Notes: generated by a model not told the origin, from the sequence alone. Positions 1-8,431 are shown, counted from the first letter of the stretch. The stretch is DNA of 15,554 nucleotides from Chalciporus piperatus (GCA_038093975.1 JBBPTG010000409.1:1-15554); one strand, 5' to 3'. Numbers and translations are program-made.

Positions 1-1586
1 ATGTCTGGGAAGACTTCTCCGATCCTCTCATCGAGTGGTTGCGACTCGACTTCATCATCGGCGTAAACACGCTCAATATAGTCGTCGATGTCGTATTCCT
101 CCCCCAGAGAGACTATATCCTCTTCCGGTAGAGGAGCAACCGTGGTAATGAATGGCAGAGCGAAGGTGCCAGGGTCAATCTCACCGAACGTAGACTGCCG
201 ACAATGTCCGGGCAAGCGGACAATGGGGTCATTCGTTGGTGGTGGAGATGGAGATGGAGACGGAGTCTCCGGCAAACGTGCTTTGAGACGTTCGCGCAAG
301 GTAAGGCGACGAGGAGGGGGCGGAGCGAGAGGTGTGACAGGAACCTCGTCAGGGAGTTCCACGACCGATGCAAATGGGGTCGAAACGTCGACGCGCTCCA
401 TTAAATGGAGGCGCTTGTTGGGCCGTTCCTCAGACAATGTGTCCGAAGGTGGGTTTGCCACCTTGTCGAGACGACGAAGCGTCTGGGGAGTTGGCGTGAC
501 CAGGATGCGGTGCGCGAGGTCAATGCTGCGCAGGGTCTGTGGAAAGGCTGGTGGCCCGTAGTGGGTAGCACCAGAGGAGTGGGCGAGTTGACGAGGGTCG
601 GCGGCGGGCGAGGTGAAGACGGTGGCTGCAGGTGCGATGACGACAGGAGGGATGGTGAAGGAAGAGAAGGCGAAGGACGCCGAAGCGTCGTTGGCATTTG
701 CACGAGACTTGCGAGTCTCATTCTTTGCCTGACCTTCTGCGGAACGAGTTCCGCGCTTCTTCTTCTTCTTGCCATTTGAGTTGGCGTTCCCTTGACCATT
801 GTTCGAGTTCGCCGGCTGCTGCTGCTGCTGCGTAAACTGCGGGTCCTGACCTTTCGGTTTGACAGCCGATATCTTGGACGCCTGAGCAGTCTGAGCAGGC
901 TTTGCAGGCGCGGGAGCCTTCGAAGAATTTTGCTGAGACCAAGCACCGAGAGCGGTTTGCTCAATCTCGTCGAGGGTAAATGGAAGGGCGCCAGGCCAAG
1001 TGACGACGCGTGGAGTTCTTACCGCCGTTTCGCCCGTGCCCGTTATCTGGATCTCCGTAGTCGTGACGTCCTTCAACGAATCTCCGGACTTCACGTTAAG
1101 CAGCTGTAAAAACGTCGACATGTAAGGAAGTACTTTGAGTTTCCTCAACGTCATCAGGATCTGCCAGCGATCTGAGAGAGGGAACTTGTACTGATCGAAC
1201 TTCTGGAACGCGGTCCTAAGTTTCGAGAAAGTCCCAGCCGGGGACTCGTGAAGAGAGAACTTGATGTTCTCGAAGGTGTCGTACTCTTCATAAACGTTGG
1301 CGAAAGTGGGATGGGAGAACGCGTCCTTGAGGGCGTCCCAAAGGGCCTTGGCGTTGTTCTCCTCCTCCCAGCGATGTTGGAGAGAAGCGTTGAGCTTCAG
1401 ATAGAGGGAACCGACTGCCTTTTCCGTGTTCTTAGACCAGTCGTCGTCATCCTCATCCTCTGCCTTCTGAGTCGTATAGAAGACTCCGATGGACATGAGG
1501 TAGGCGCGCATCTTGGGGGCCCAAGTAAGGTAGTTCGAGCCGTTGAGTGTGGGGATAGAGGCGAAGGTGGAGCTGGAGGAAGACAT
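1..1586 (-). CDS. Copia-type gag polyprotein (UBN2/Retrotran_gag-like), C-terminus off the window
   Basis: The ATG at 1586-1584 opens a frame with no stop for 528 codons; I read it codon by codon to base 3. The N-terminus has the copia-gag signature around residues 14-35 (LNGSNYLTWAPKMRAYL), followed by a helical capsid-like region to about residue 200 with ALWDALKDAFSHPTF, FSKLRTAFQKFDQYKF and RWQILMTLRKLKVLPYM. The second half is low complexity: a QQQQQ run, a KKKKK run, Ala/Pro/Ser-rich stretches, an SPSPSPP segment from a GGAGAT-type repeat, and an acidic tail. No CCHC zinc knuckle is present in the visible part; only one Cys was read. Gag forms the virus-like particle that packages element RNA. 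Whether pol is fused in the same frame cannot be seen. Confidence 0.85.
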   Translation of the reverse strand, partial: MSSSSSTFASIPTLNGSNYLTWAPKMRAYLMSIGVFYTTQKAEDEDDDDWSKNTEKAVGSLYLKLNASLQHRWEEENNAKALWDALKDAFSHPTFANVYEEYDTFENIKFSLHESPAGTFSKLRTAFQKFDQYKFPLSDRWQILMTLRKLKVLPYMSTFLQLLNVKSGDSLKDVTTTEIQITGTGETAVRTPRVVTWPGALPFTLDEIEQTALGAWSQQNSSKAPAPAKPAQTAQASKISAVKPKGQDPQFTQQQQQPANSNNGQGNANSNGKKKKKRGTRSAEGQAKNETRKSRANANDASASFAFSSFTIPPVVIAPAATVFTSPAADPRQLAHSSGATHYGPPAFPQTLRSIDLAHRILVTPTPQTLRRLDKVANPPSDTLSEERPNKRLHLMERVDVSTPFASVVELPDEVPVTPLAPPPPRRLTLRERLKARLPETPSPSPSPPPTNDPIVRLPGHCRQSTFGEIDPGTFALPFITTVAPLPEEDIVSLGEEYDIDDYIERVYADDEVESQPLDERIGEVFPD

Positions 1587-1830
1587 TTTGCGAGATGGAG
1601 AGTAGTAGCGAATCTGAAGAGTAACGCGTAAGTTTATCGTTCAATAAAGAATGAAAAAGCGCAGTCAGAGCTTCTGGATTCGTACCGGCATAGCGACCCC
1701 ATGGTCGCTTGCCTAAAGCGCAGAAACTAGAGCGTAAAAACGCTTCTAGAACGCGGTGGTACAAGCACATGGATTCAGAGCGTAAAAACGCATCGTCATC
1801 CAGAGCGTTCAGATGATGCCAAGCACAAGT
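1587..1830 (-). other. Untranslated leader of the copia element with a short direct repeat
   Basis: This is the segment between the primer-binding site and the gag ATG. It contains two exact copies of AGAGCGTAAAAACGC (1729-1743 and 1777-1791, 48 bp apart, as read on the plus strand) and a partial third (AGAGCGTTC at 1802). Several minus-strand start codons precede gag, including one at 1770 whose frame overlaps gag; I regard that as an upstream ORF or chance. A packaging or dimerisation role for the repeats is possible but only inferred from position. Confidence 0.5.
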
Positions 1831-1851
1831 GTGCTGGCAGGGCTCATAACC
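1831..1851 (-). other. Primer-binding site for the 5' half of initiator tRNA-Met
   Basis: Directly next to the LTR end, the minus strand reads GGTTATGAGCCCTGCCAGCA. The plus strand (GCTGGCAGGGCTCATAACC) looks like the D-arm-to-anticodon segment of eukaryotic initiator tRNA-Met, with the CAT anticodon in GGGCTCATAACC. It is thus complementary to the tRNA interior around the anticodon, not to the 3' CCA end. Priming by a tRNA-iMet half is established for Drosophila copia. The match is from memory of conserved tRNA-iMet, not an alignment to this organism's tRNA. Confidence 0.75.
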
Positions 1852-2090
1852 TGTTGAACTGGTGTCATCCTAAGCCATAAGGCTATGGACTACCAGAGCA
1901 GCATACTGCGTAGACACAAAGGGAGTTTGTGCTCGCTCACCTGATTGCACTGTTGTGGTTGTGGTTAAAGAGTTGTATTAACTCAGATCGACTGAGTTTG
2001 AATATATAAGTGTACAGTGGTGATTACCTAATCAACTATCGTTTATGAAAATGTAGTGAACTATACACTATGAGCGTAATACGTTCAACA
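1852..2090 (-). repeat. 5' LTR of the copia element (239 bp)
   Basis: The segment is bounded by perfect 8-bp inverted ends, TGTTGAAC at 1852 and GTTCAACA at 2083-2090, which carry the canonical TG...CA termini. The primer-binding site abuts 1852 with no gap. Inside, AATATATAAG at 2001-2010 is a TATA-like core, and AACTCAG...CTGAGTT (1980-1998) is a perfect 7-bp inverted repeat. The 5 bp outside the LTR (TTCCC, 2091-2095) would be one half of a target duplication; the other half is off the window. Confidence 0.85.
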
Positions 2091-2104
2091 TTCCCCACTG
2101 TCCA

Positions 2105-2236
2105 TGACTCATACCGAGTCACCATGACTCAGACTCTTATTGACTCATTATGACTCACCGTGACTCATACTGACTCACGCTGACTCATCTCGCTTCCTAG
2201 TCATATACGCTATTGGCTGTTACTCGCCATGACTCA
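2105..2236. promoter_or_regulatory. Array of eight TGACTCA (AP-1/Gcn4-type) sites
   Basis: TGACTCA occurs at 2105, 2125, 2141, 2151, 2161, 2171, 2181 and 2230. The five from 2141 to 2181 are spaced exactly 10 bp, about one helical turn. TGACTCA is the consensus for bZIP factors of the Gcn4/AP-1 class. A TATA-like element follows at 2323. No clear gene lies downstream on the plus strand, so this may be a promoter remnant, part of an old LTR, or simply a 10-bp tandem repeat that happens to contain the motif. Confidence 0.45.
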
Positions 2237-2250
2237 TATCTAGTCATACC

Positions 2251-2293
2251 TAGTCATATAGTTAAGGTTTACTAGTCATATAGTTAAGGTTTA
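2251..2293. repeat. Two tandem copies of a 21-bp sequence at 22-bp spacing
   Basis: The sequence from TAGTCATATAG to TTAAGGTTTA is present at 2251-2271 and again, identical, at 2273-2293. It continues the TAGTCATA motif already seen at 2241. It lies between the TGACTCA array and the TATA-like stretch. Confidence 0.8.
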
Positions 2294-2643
2294 GCCACAA
2301 CATGTACAAACACTGTCAATAGTATATAAACCCGGGTTGACAAGCACTGGCTCTTCAGTCTTGTTCTCCTGGAGTTTCCTCTTCTTGAACTTCATGGGCC
2401 AAGCGCTCCTGCTTGCCTACTCTGATCCTCAGCTCTAGTTACTGAGTTGATGTGGTTCCACTAGGGCATGTTGTCTGATGATAGCGCTAGCTCTTGATTG
2501 AGTTGAGTCGTTTCAGTCTACAGAGAACAACATATCTCAGACAAAAATACGACAGTTAGCTCAATATTGCACTCAGTAGACTCCATAGTGCTCAGAGGTA
2601 TATCAAGCTCAGAATGTTAAAATGCTATATTCCACAACTACTA
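2294..2643 (+). promoter_or_regulatory. Non-coding stretch with a TATA-like core (TATATAAA at 2323-2330)
   Basis: TATATAAA at 2323 is followed by pyrimidine-rich sequence containing CTTCAGTCTTG and CTTCTTGAACTTC, the layout of a fungal core promoter or the R-U5 part of an LTR. No convincing coding frame follows. I looked for LTR ends (a TG start at 2099 and GACA at 2551-2554) but found no matching target duplication, so the identity stays open. Confidence 0.3.
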
Positions 2644-2705
2644 CTACACAAAATGGTACAATGGTAGATACACGAAAGGGCTACACTTGATGATGAGTGG
2701 ATCGA

Positions 2706-2945
2706 GAGGTGGGAGTGTGCACGAGCGAGCACCAATCGTGTTCGGAAACAGGTGGCAATGGGTCATGAGGTGGCAGCGTGCACGAGCGTGCACGGTCACA
2801 CTCGTAAAAAGGTGGTGATGGGTCGGGAGGTGGCAGTGTGCATGATCGAGTGCCGATTGCGCTTGGAAACAGGTGGCGTGGGGCATGAGGTGGCGGCGTG
2901 CACGAGTGAGCACTGAGTGTGCTCGTAAAAAGATGGGGTGGGCAA
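2706..2945. repeat. Four-copy ~60-bp tandem repeat with alternating A/B units
   Basis: Units begin with GAGGTGG at 2706, 2767, 2827 and 2887. Units 1 and 3 share a GGAAACAGGTGGC ending and units 2 and 4 share CGTAAAAAG, so the true period is a ~120-bp A-B dimer present twice. The GTGCACGAG core recurs in most units. A 175-codon minus-strand frame (3171-2644) runs through this block, but its sequence is just the repeat translated and I do not call it a gene. Confidence 0.8.
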
Positions 2946-2968
2946 ATAGCACGAGCAGCTGTGAGCAG

Positions 2969-3200
2969 TGGGGTTGGTTAACGAGTAAAAAACTCACCCT
3001 AAATTGATGCCAGCGGGGCTGTTGAGCCCACGCTGGCCGTGTTGTTGAGGTTGAGGTTGAGGTTGAGCGAGGGCAAAGGACCCGGCGCGCGGCTGTGTAC
3101 AAGGTGAGCGGTCGGGTTGGTTGGTGAGTAAAGAACTCGCCTTCTGATGCCGGCGGGGCTGTTGAGCCCACGCCGGCCGTGTTGTTGTGGGTTGAGGTGT
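2969..3200. repeat. Duplicated ~85-bp segment carrying a 29-nt hairpin, plus a GAGGTT microsatellite
   Basis: The segment starting GGTTGGTTAACGAGTAAA near 2972 recurs near 3114. Each copy contains a hairpin: GCCAGCG GGGCT gttg AGCCC a CGCTGGC (3009-3037) and GCCGGCG GGGCT gttg AGCCC a CGCCGGC (3149-3177). The two differ by a paired A-to-G and T-to-C change that keeps the stem. Between them lies a short GAGGTT/TTGAGG hexamer run (3047-3067). Confidence 0.75.
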
Positions 3201-3307
3201 GGTGTTAAGACAGGAAGGAAGTGACACTGAAAAACAGCGATGTGGCAAGTTCAACATGGTCACGTGACCTGTTCGCGCGATTTTTGTCAAGTCCGAGCAT
3301 TAGGAAT

Positions 3308-3760
3308 GGCTACTACATTTTTACTACACTTCGTACACTTTTTTGTACACATTAGCTACTCATCACTTTGCTACACAATTTCAGTATACTTTTAGTACAC
3401 TTTTTTATACACTTAAGCTATACTCAGTGCTCATACACTTTGCTACATATTTTACTACACTCAGTACGCTTTTTTGTACACATTAGCTACACTCATCTAT
3501 CCCACACTTTGCTACACTTGTTGTACACTTTAAGCTACACAATCTTAATATACTTTGCTACACTTTTGAGTACAGTCTTAGTACGCTTTTTTGTACACTT
3601 TAAGCTACACAATCCTAATACACCTCCATACACTTTTGACTACACATAGTCCGCTTTTTGTACACTTTAGCCACACTCTACACTTTTGAGTACTGTTTTA
3701 GTACGCTTTTTTGTACACTTTTGATACATTCAATCCCTATATACTTTGCTACACTTTTGT
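3308..3760. repeat. Degenerate A/T-rich satellite with a TACACTTTT...GTACACTTTAGCTACAC core
   Basis: The motif GTAC(A/G)CTTTTTTGTACAC followed by (A/T)TTA(A)GCTACAC recurs about every 60-70 bp (near 3330, 3391, 3461, 3580, 3648 and 3700), with decayed copies between. Short open frames on both strands (for example 3368-3649, all Tyr/Thr/Leu/His) are products of the repeat and not genes. Confidence 0.7.
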
Positions 3761-4050
3761 TCATACTTACTTCATGCATGGGTTGATATAGGTCTACTAC
3801 CTGTGTTACTGTAGTCATACATAGGAAATTGTTCTCACGCACTGCACAATCTGACAAATATCGCACTATTTTGGCTACAGAGCTGTGCAGTGTGCTACAG
3901 CCATAATCCTTTTTTGCAGATGCACAGATTCCAGCCACAGATAGAAGCCAATGTGTGGGTACAGTCGATGATGGCTTCCTTGTGAGGTCTGGGATTTGTG
4001 ACGCGCCTGGGGCATACTTTCATAGATATGTAGATAATGTATCCATATTG
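3761..4050. other. No gene seen
   Basis: Neither strand carries a frame with a plausible start, splice pattern or recognisable protein. The stretch is moderately A/T-rich and shows no repeat or RNA gene that I can support. Confidence 0.5.
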
Positions 4051-4293
4051 CTATTGATCTTCTGGTTCTGCATCTGCATTGGGGTTGTCTTCGTCTTTGT
4101 TGGCGTTTTCATCCTCGTCCCCTTCGGCCTCGATGCCGTTTCCATCAGCATCAGGCATGGGCTCGGGTGCTGTGGCACCACCAAGCCGTTTCTTCTTGAT
4201 AGCTTCACGAGCAGCAATGGTAATGTCCTCCCCAAAGAGACATAGACTGAGAGTGCTGTCACGGTGGACGTGGACGTCAGGGTGAGTCAACAC
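4051..4293 (-). CDS. Small acidic frame, possible C-terminal exon of an unrecognised gene
   Basis: An 80-codon minus-strand frame reads like the end of a protein: a mixed segment (STLSLCLFGEDITIAAREAI), a basic KKKRLGG patch, then a strongly acidic tail rich in Asp, Glu, Asn and Pro. There is no ATG at its 5' end (GTG at 4293), and an in-frame stop lies a short way upstream beyond a possible splice acceptor (GACAGCTTAG, plus positions 4327-4336), so it could only be a terminal exon. The minus-strand frame 4828-4466 further upstream (WNDMSRASSATNNDITEPKQ) may be a related exon, but I cannot connect the two. I do not recognise the family. Confidence 0.25.
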   Translation of the reverse strand: MLTHPDVHVHRDSTLSLCLFGEDITIAAREAIKKKRLGGATAPEPMPDADGNGIEAEGDEDENANKDEDNPNADAEPEDQ

Positions 4294-4431
4294 ACAATGG
4301 GAGGCAAACGAACCTCTTGGCCTAAGCTGTCATGGTCCAGAGCTTCAGAGATGGACATCCGATAGACGTTCAAACGTGGCAAACAGGATTGCCAGTGACA
4401 GCCCTCAGTGGTCTCTCTTGTTCACGGACTA

Positions 4432-4468
4432 TGAATTGGGTTGCAAGCGCAGCTCGCAACCCAATTCA
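4432..4468. repeat. 13-bp perfect inverted repeat with 11-bp spacer
   Basis: TGAATTGGGTTGC (4432-4444) and GCAACCCAATTCA (4456-4468) are exact reverse complements around AAGCGCAGCTC. No T-tract follows, and in a eukaryote this is not a terminator. It may be a small fold-back or a recombination scar. Confidence 0.75.
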
Positions 4469-5174
4469 GCTACCCTCACCGACTTGGTTCTCAACTTCTC
4501 CAACCTTGTCTAGGGACTTCGTCCATTGTTGGGGTTCGCTGGACGCACACAATCGACTGGTGTTGTTGTTGTCATCACCCTCAGTCTGCTTCGGCTCGGT
4601 GATGTCGTTGTTTGTGGCACTAGATGCTCTCGACATGTCGTTCCAGCGTGCAATGAGCTTGTTGCATGGCTTTCCAATGCATTGTGTGATGGCACTTAGC
4701 AATAGCAGCCAACCAAGTGATACTAACTCCAGAAAAATGATCAGGGAGGAAGGCAGGAAATTGCACAAACATAATAAGCAGACCTTGAACTCAAAGTTCT
4801 GCAACAAGTGACCAATGAAGGGACACATGAATCAATGTCGACATCGTCAACCTCAGTACTCCTCCCGGTAACCTCGAACGACCATGATGAACGACCAACA
4901 AATGTGACTGATAACAGATAAGAAACGAGAGCGGAATCCTACAGTACCGTAGCTTTCCTCATGCGGGACACGGCGGCTGTGCCGTCACCCCGGACAGCGT
5001 GCGCTCGCCATGGGGAGCGACGAGCGGGCGTGTTCTGACGACGGAAGGGCGCGATTGTCGTGCTAGGTACCTAGGACAGCGTGATCTGCAATATATTAAA
5101 GTGTTACATAATGTATCTAAGGGCAGACACGAGCGAGGAATGACGATGTGGTCGGACGGTTGCCAAAACGGGAT
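4469..5174. other. No gene that can be supported
   Basis: Open frames on both strands overlap without convincing protein character. From about 4960 the sequence turns GC-rich and starts to show GGGACACG-type words that belong to the fold-back block that follows. Confidence 0.4.
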
Positions 5175-5293
5175 GCGTGTCCCAAGAGGCCAAAAAATTG
5201 ATGTTTTTCATGGGACACGATTTCCTATGGCGCGCCCGCCAAAAATTGCGTGTCCCATGAAAAATCAGACCGTGGTTTTTCGCTGGGACACGC
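5175..5293. repeat. Nested inverted repeats built on GCGTGTCCCA/TGGGACACGC
   Basis: The outer pair is GCGTGTCCCA at 5175-5184 and TGGGACACGC at 5284-5293. Inside it, TTTTTCATGGGACACG (5204-5219) and CGTGTCCCATGAAAAA (5249-5264) are perfect 16-bp reverse complements with a 29-bp spacer. CCAAAAAATTG and CCAAAAATTG precede two of the arms. Another GCGTGTCCCA sits at 5575-5584. The pattern suggests a small non-autonomous fold-back element; no target duplication was identified. Confidence 0.6.
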
Positions 5294-5992
5294 GGAATCG
5301 CCCGTCGGGCCCAATTGCGCTCGCTAACGACAGGTTTCCCTGCCGTACGTAGCCTCGTCGGCAGTCATTTATTTCTACATCCTCAGAAACACGATTTTTG
5401 CGGCTCAAAAATAGGCACAATGTATTCCATGTATCTACAGTATAATTACAATTTTTTCGAACTCTCTTGACGTGGAACGAGCGAGAGACGCGCTCAGAAA
5501 CCCGACGCGCCCTCACGGCATGTCAGGGGTCTCCGGCGGCACGCGCCTCGGCGACTTCCGAAAAAGGCAAGGGCGCGTGTCCCAACCCAAAGTAAAGGTT
5601 GCTTATCACGTGCGTGTTTGTTTGACAGATGTCATCCCACGGTTACTTTCACACACATTAATGATCTGCAAACCTGGTCCCTTCGGTTCCAGGAACATCA
5701 TAGGATCGAACGAGATCGAACGACAACTCCGACATCAAGATCCCAGATTGTTTGCTTCCGATCAGCACCAACTTGAAATCGACTGAACAAACGAAGTATT
5801 GAACCCCCTCCGGGCACACATGATTCGTCCATAGATTCCATATCACCGGTGTTGCTCATGGTCACGGATATTAATATTATGGACCCTACAGCGCTCACTC
5901 TTCGCACGCAGTCCTGAACGTGGGACCATCGGTTTAATTCTCTCAGCATTGACAGTCGGTTGGCCCTCCAGAAATGTTGTTCAACTCGCCTC
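5294..5992. other. Intergenic stretch upstream of the DUF2235 gene
   Basis: No supported gene, repeat or RNA. The last few hundred bases would hold the promoter of the gene starting near 5993, but I see no clear TATA element close to it. Confidence 0.4.
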
Positions 5993-8431
5993 ATGTTGTC
6001 TCCCAATGAGCGGCGCAATGACGGTGCACTCGGGGCATTTGCTCCACCTCTATGCCCTACATGCAACCCCTATCCGAGCAACGACTCAAGAAACCTTGTC
6101 GTATGTATTGATGGTGCACATGAACGGCGTGGTACTGGCGTTGTAGAGTCCATCAGACTTCTACGGCGCCGTGTTATCAATGGGAAGATGAGCAACGTGG
6201 ACCAATATCTTCGAGGCGGACGAAAGACCTTTCCGCAAACAACTGAAATGCACATTCGACGCCCGGTGAGTGAGCTGTTCTCAAGGGTCTTTTCAATCAC
6301 AATGGTTGACTGGACCTGGTGCCTGTCAAAGGGCTATTGATCTGGGCATGGGTCTAGGGAGTACATATGGCTGGTTGGTACGCGATTACACTCTAGGGGA
6401 CCAGATTTATCTTTTCGGTGAGTTCTTGGTTCAGAAAGTCGTGACGCATGACGGAAACTCGCTAGGCTTTGCGCGTGGTGCATATCTTGTTCGAGTCCTC
6501 GCCGCAATGATATATGATGTAAGTTTCCCGTCAAGTAGGTCACGTGCTCCTCTGCCTCACTGATTTTGGGACTTCGTGGGTGGGTTTACTCTGGGATTCC
6601 AATTCAACAGGTGAACAAATAAGACGGTATGTCTCACCCATGTCTGATGAGCTGGTCATAACCCGTGCTCCGGCGCCTATAATCTTTATGAGTCCAATCA
6701 TGCACAACCCTCTTCGGAAACAAGAAAAGCTTTATCTGATTTCAAGCAAGATCATTGTTGGCCGGACCTGAGAGTGCACTTCATTGGGCTGTGGTAAGCT
6801 CCCCAATTATCGAGGGAACAACTGGGTTGAGTCATTCGCCAGGGATATGCTGTCCCCGAATGAACAGCGCTGGGACTCAAGGCTTCCTATTTCATCTGCG
6901 GCACACGCTTGTCATTTTCGACATGCCCTCGCTATCGACGAAGATCGGGTGATCTTCTCTCCGGAGTATCTGGTACTGCCGAGAACATGTTCTCGCAGCC
7001 AAGATAACGACGATCTCACACCAAATGATGTCCAGGAAGTGTGGTTTGAAGGACATCACTTTGACTTGTATGTATCATTTTGCTCTCCTCGACCAAACGA
7101 ACTAATTGACTTACCCTTGATACTGGGGGGGATTAAGCTTCAAGGACGTGAATGTGCCCTGTTATGGATGTATCGCGAAGCGACCGACAAGGGTCTCAAA
7201 TTAAATCCAGTCAATCCGAAATGGGTACCCGATGGTGTGTGCTATTCTAAAAATGCAGTTTTGTTTGTCCGGAGGTGCGGTGTGTGTGGCAAGGTTAATT
7301 CTAGTCCCTAATCTTGAAATTTTAGGCTAAATCCCCTGGAACATCGCCGTATCGTCGCTGGTCAAAAGATACACGTCACAGTCATGTTTGCTAACCTGTG
7401 TAGACCAAGAATGATCCTAGGGGATAATTTTCACGTCCCGATGACGGACAGCCTGGTGTGACAAACGGGACTCTTGGATGCCGAAGTCCTTGAGGTGGCG
7501 TCAAATACTAATATGGACTCGGAGAAAGGTAGCGTGCCCGATGTCAATAGCAGTCTCATGACTCTGCTACGGTTCAGTGGGTTCATTTCTTCTATCGAAA
7601 GCATAATTTTTATTCTCTCTGGGGGAAGGCAAAATGTGGCTTAGGCAGTTGCCTGCCTGGCAGGAATCATTCGAGAGGTTGAAGGAAAACACGAGTGCGT
7701 CATCTGAGGACCTTGAACACGGGGGAACCGATATCGCCACAGTTGTCGCGCACTTTGAAACCTGTGAGTCAGTCCGTTTAGCGGGTTGCTGGTTCCTCAT
7801 TTCTGGTATAGCTTGCATCGAGGGAGCAGACTTACGATGTCTCACTGCCAGCTCAAATTAGGTGGCTCCCCAAGATCACGCCGGATTGGTTTGCAGGGGC
7901 AGACTTTATTGTGCTACGAGCACTCGCAAGACCCCAGGTACTCCGAGAGCAGTACCTGACACCTGATTGCATCACAGCTTTCATGAATAAACTCGATGGA
8001 CTGATGAACAGACCGTGTGTGCACCCGATCGAACGCTACTACACGAGGCTGAAAAATAAATTGTATATTAAGAATGTACGCTGGCACTCTGACTTCAATG
8101 ATGCCATGGATTTTCTGATCCATCTACTGGAGTGTGGTGCGTAGACCAAGATTTCATTATTTTCTCACCCGTGAATCATCTGCCAGGGCACGAGCAAAAG
8201 ATTGTCATTCAGCAACTCGGCGCGAACTCCACCGGAACGGGTATACCCAGACTCGAAGAGATTCTGGCAGTCGATCTTGGTGCGTTGCTATGAGCGAGTT
8301 GATTGAATGGAGTGTTCTCATATATCTTTTCAGACACCCGGTTCCTCCCCACATCGCTCCGGCTGGTTGTGGCCATCGCTCGGACTCGGGAATGTCAGTA
8401 CCTTGCAACTTCCTGGTTACATCTTCATTGA
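5993..8431 (+). pseudogene. DUF2235 (Tle1-like alpha/beta-hydrolase) protein gene, multi-exon and decayed
   Basis: Family marks appear in order: RNLVVCIDGA near the N-terminus (family: DGT), AIDL...GWLVRDYTLGDQIYLFG, then across a 48-nt intron (6418-6465) GFARGAYLVRVLAAMI. After that come VGLLW...GEQI, PDLRVHFIGLWD across a 49-nt intron (6794-6842), HACHFRHALAIDEDRV, DVQEVWFEGHHFD and RRIVAGQKIHVTVMFAN. The 3' part splices cleanly in one frame over introns 7577-7628, 7806-7851, 8137-8186 and 8280-8333 to a TGA at 8429; I do not recognise that C-terminal region. Lesions: the nucleophile Ser of GFSRG is Ala (GCG at 6471), the acceptor before VGLL reads GG at 6578-6579, no AG is found before 7127, there is an in-frame TGA at 7459, and phase is lost around 6265/6332. 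The family is fungal/bacterial lipase-like; this copy is probably inactive. Confidence 0.8.

Larger units (their letters stand above)
1..2090 (-). mobile_element. Ty1/copia-type LTR retrotransposon, 5' part, truncated by the window edge
   Basis: Read on the minus strand, the order is LTR (2090-1852), primer-binding site (1851-1831), leader with short direct repeats, then a gag-like frame from 1586 that is still open at base 1. This is the usual 5' order of an LTR retrotransposon. The gag type and the half-tRNA primer site both point to copia rather than gypsy. Protease, integrase, reverse transcriptase and the second LTR would lie left of the window, so neither target-site duplication nor LTR identity can be judged. 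The 1.6 kb of uninterrupted gag suggests a fairly young insertion. Confidence 0.85.

Noticed and set aside
1453..1770. 105-codon minus-strand frame in the copia leader
   Set aside because: It overlaps the gag start in another frame and has no recognisable content; best seen as an upstream ORF or chance.
1831..1851. A tRNA-iMet gene
   Set aside because: Only the D-arm and anticodon part is present; the acceptor, T-arm and 3' half are missing, and it abuts an LTR end, so it is a primer-binding site.
2099..2554. A solo LTR beginning TGTCC and ending GACA around the TATA-like element
   Set aside because: No matching target-site duplication flanks these ends (CCCAC versus GTTAG) and no primer-binding or polypurine tract was found.
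2644..3171. 175-codon minus-strand frame
   Set aside because: It is the translation of the 60-bp tandem repeat and the hairpin duplication, with no protein-like signature.
3368..3649. Plus-strand frame rich in Tyr, Thr, Leu and His
   Set aside because: It is a product of the TACAC satellite.
4466..4828. Minus-strand 120-codon frame (WNDMSRASSATNNDITEPKQ) as an independent gene
   Set aside because: Its N-terminal part looks like translated intron or non-coding DNA and no splice pattern ties it to the acidic frame downstream; noted there as a possible exon only.
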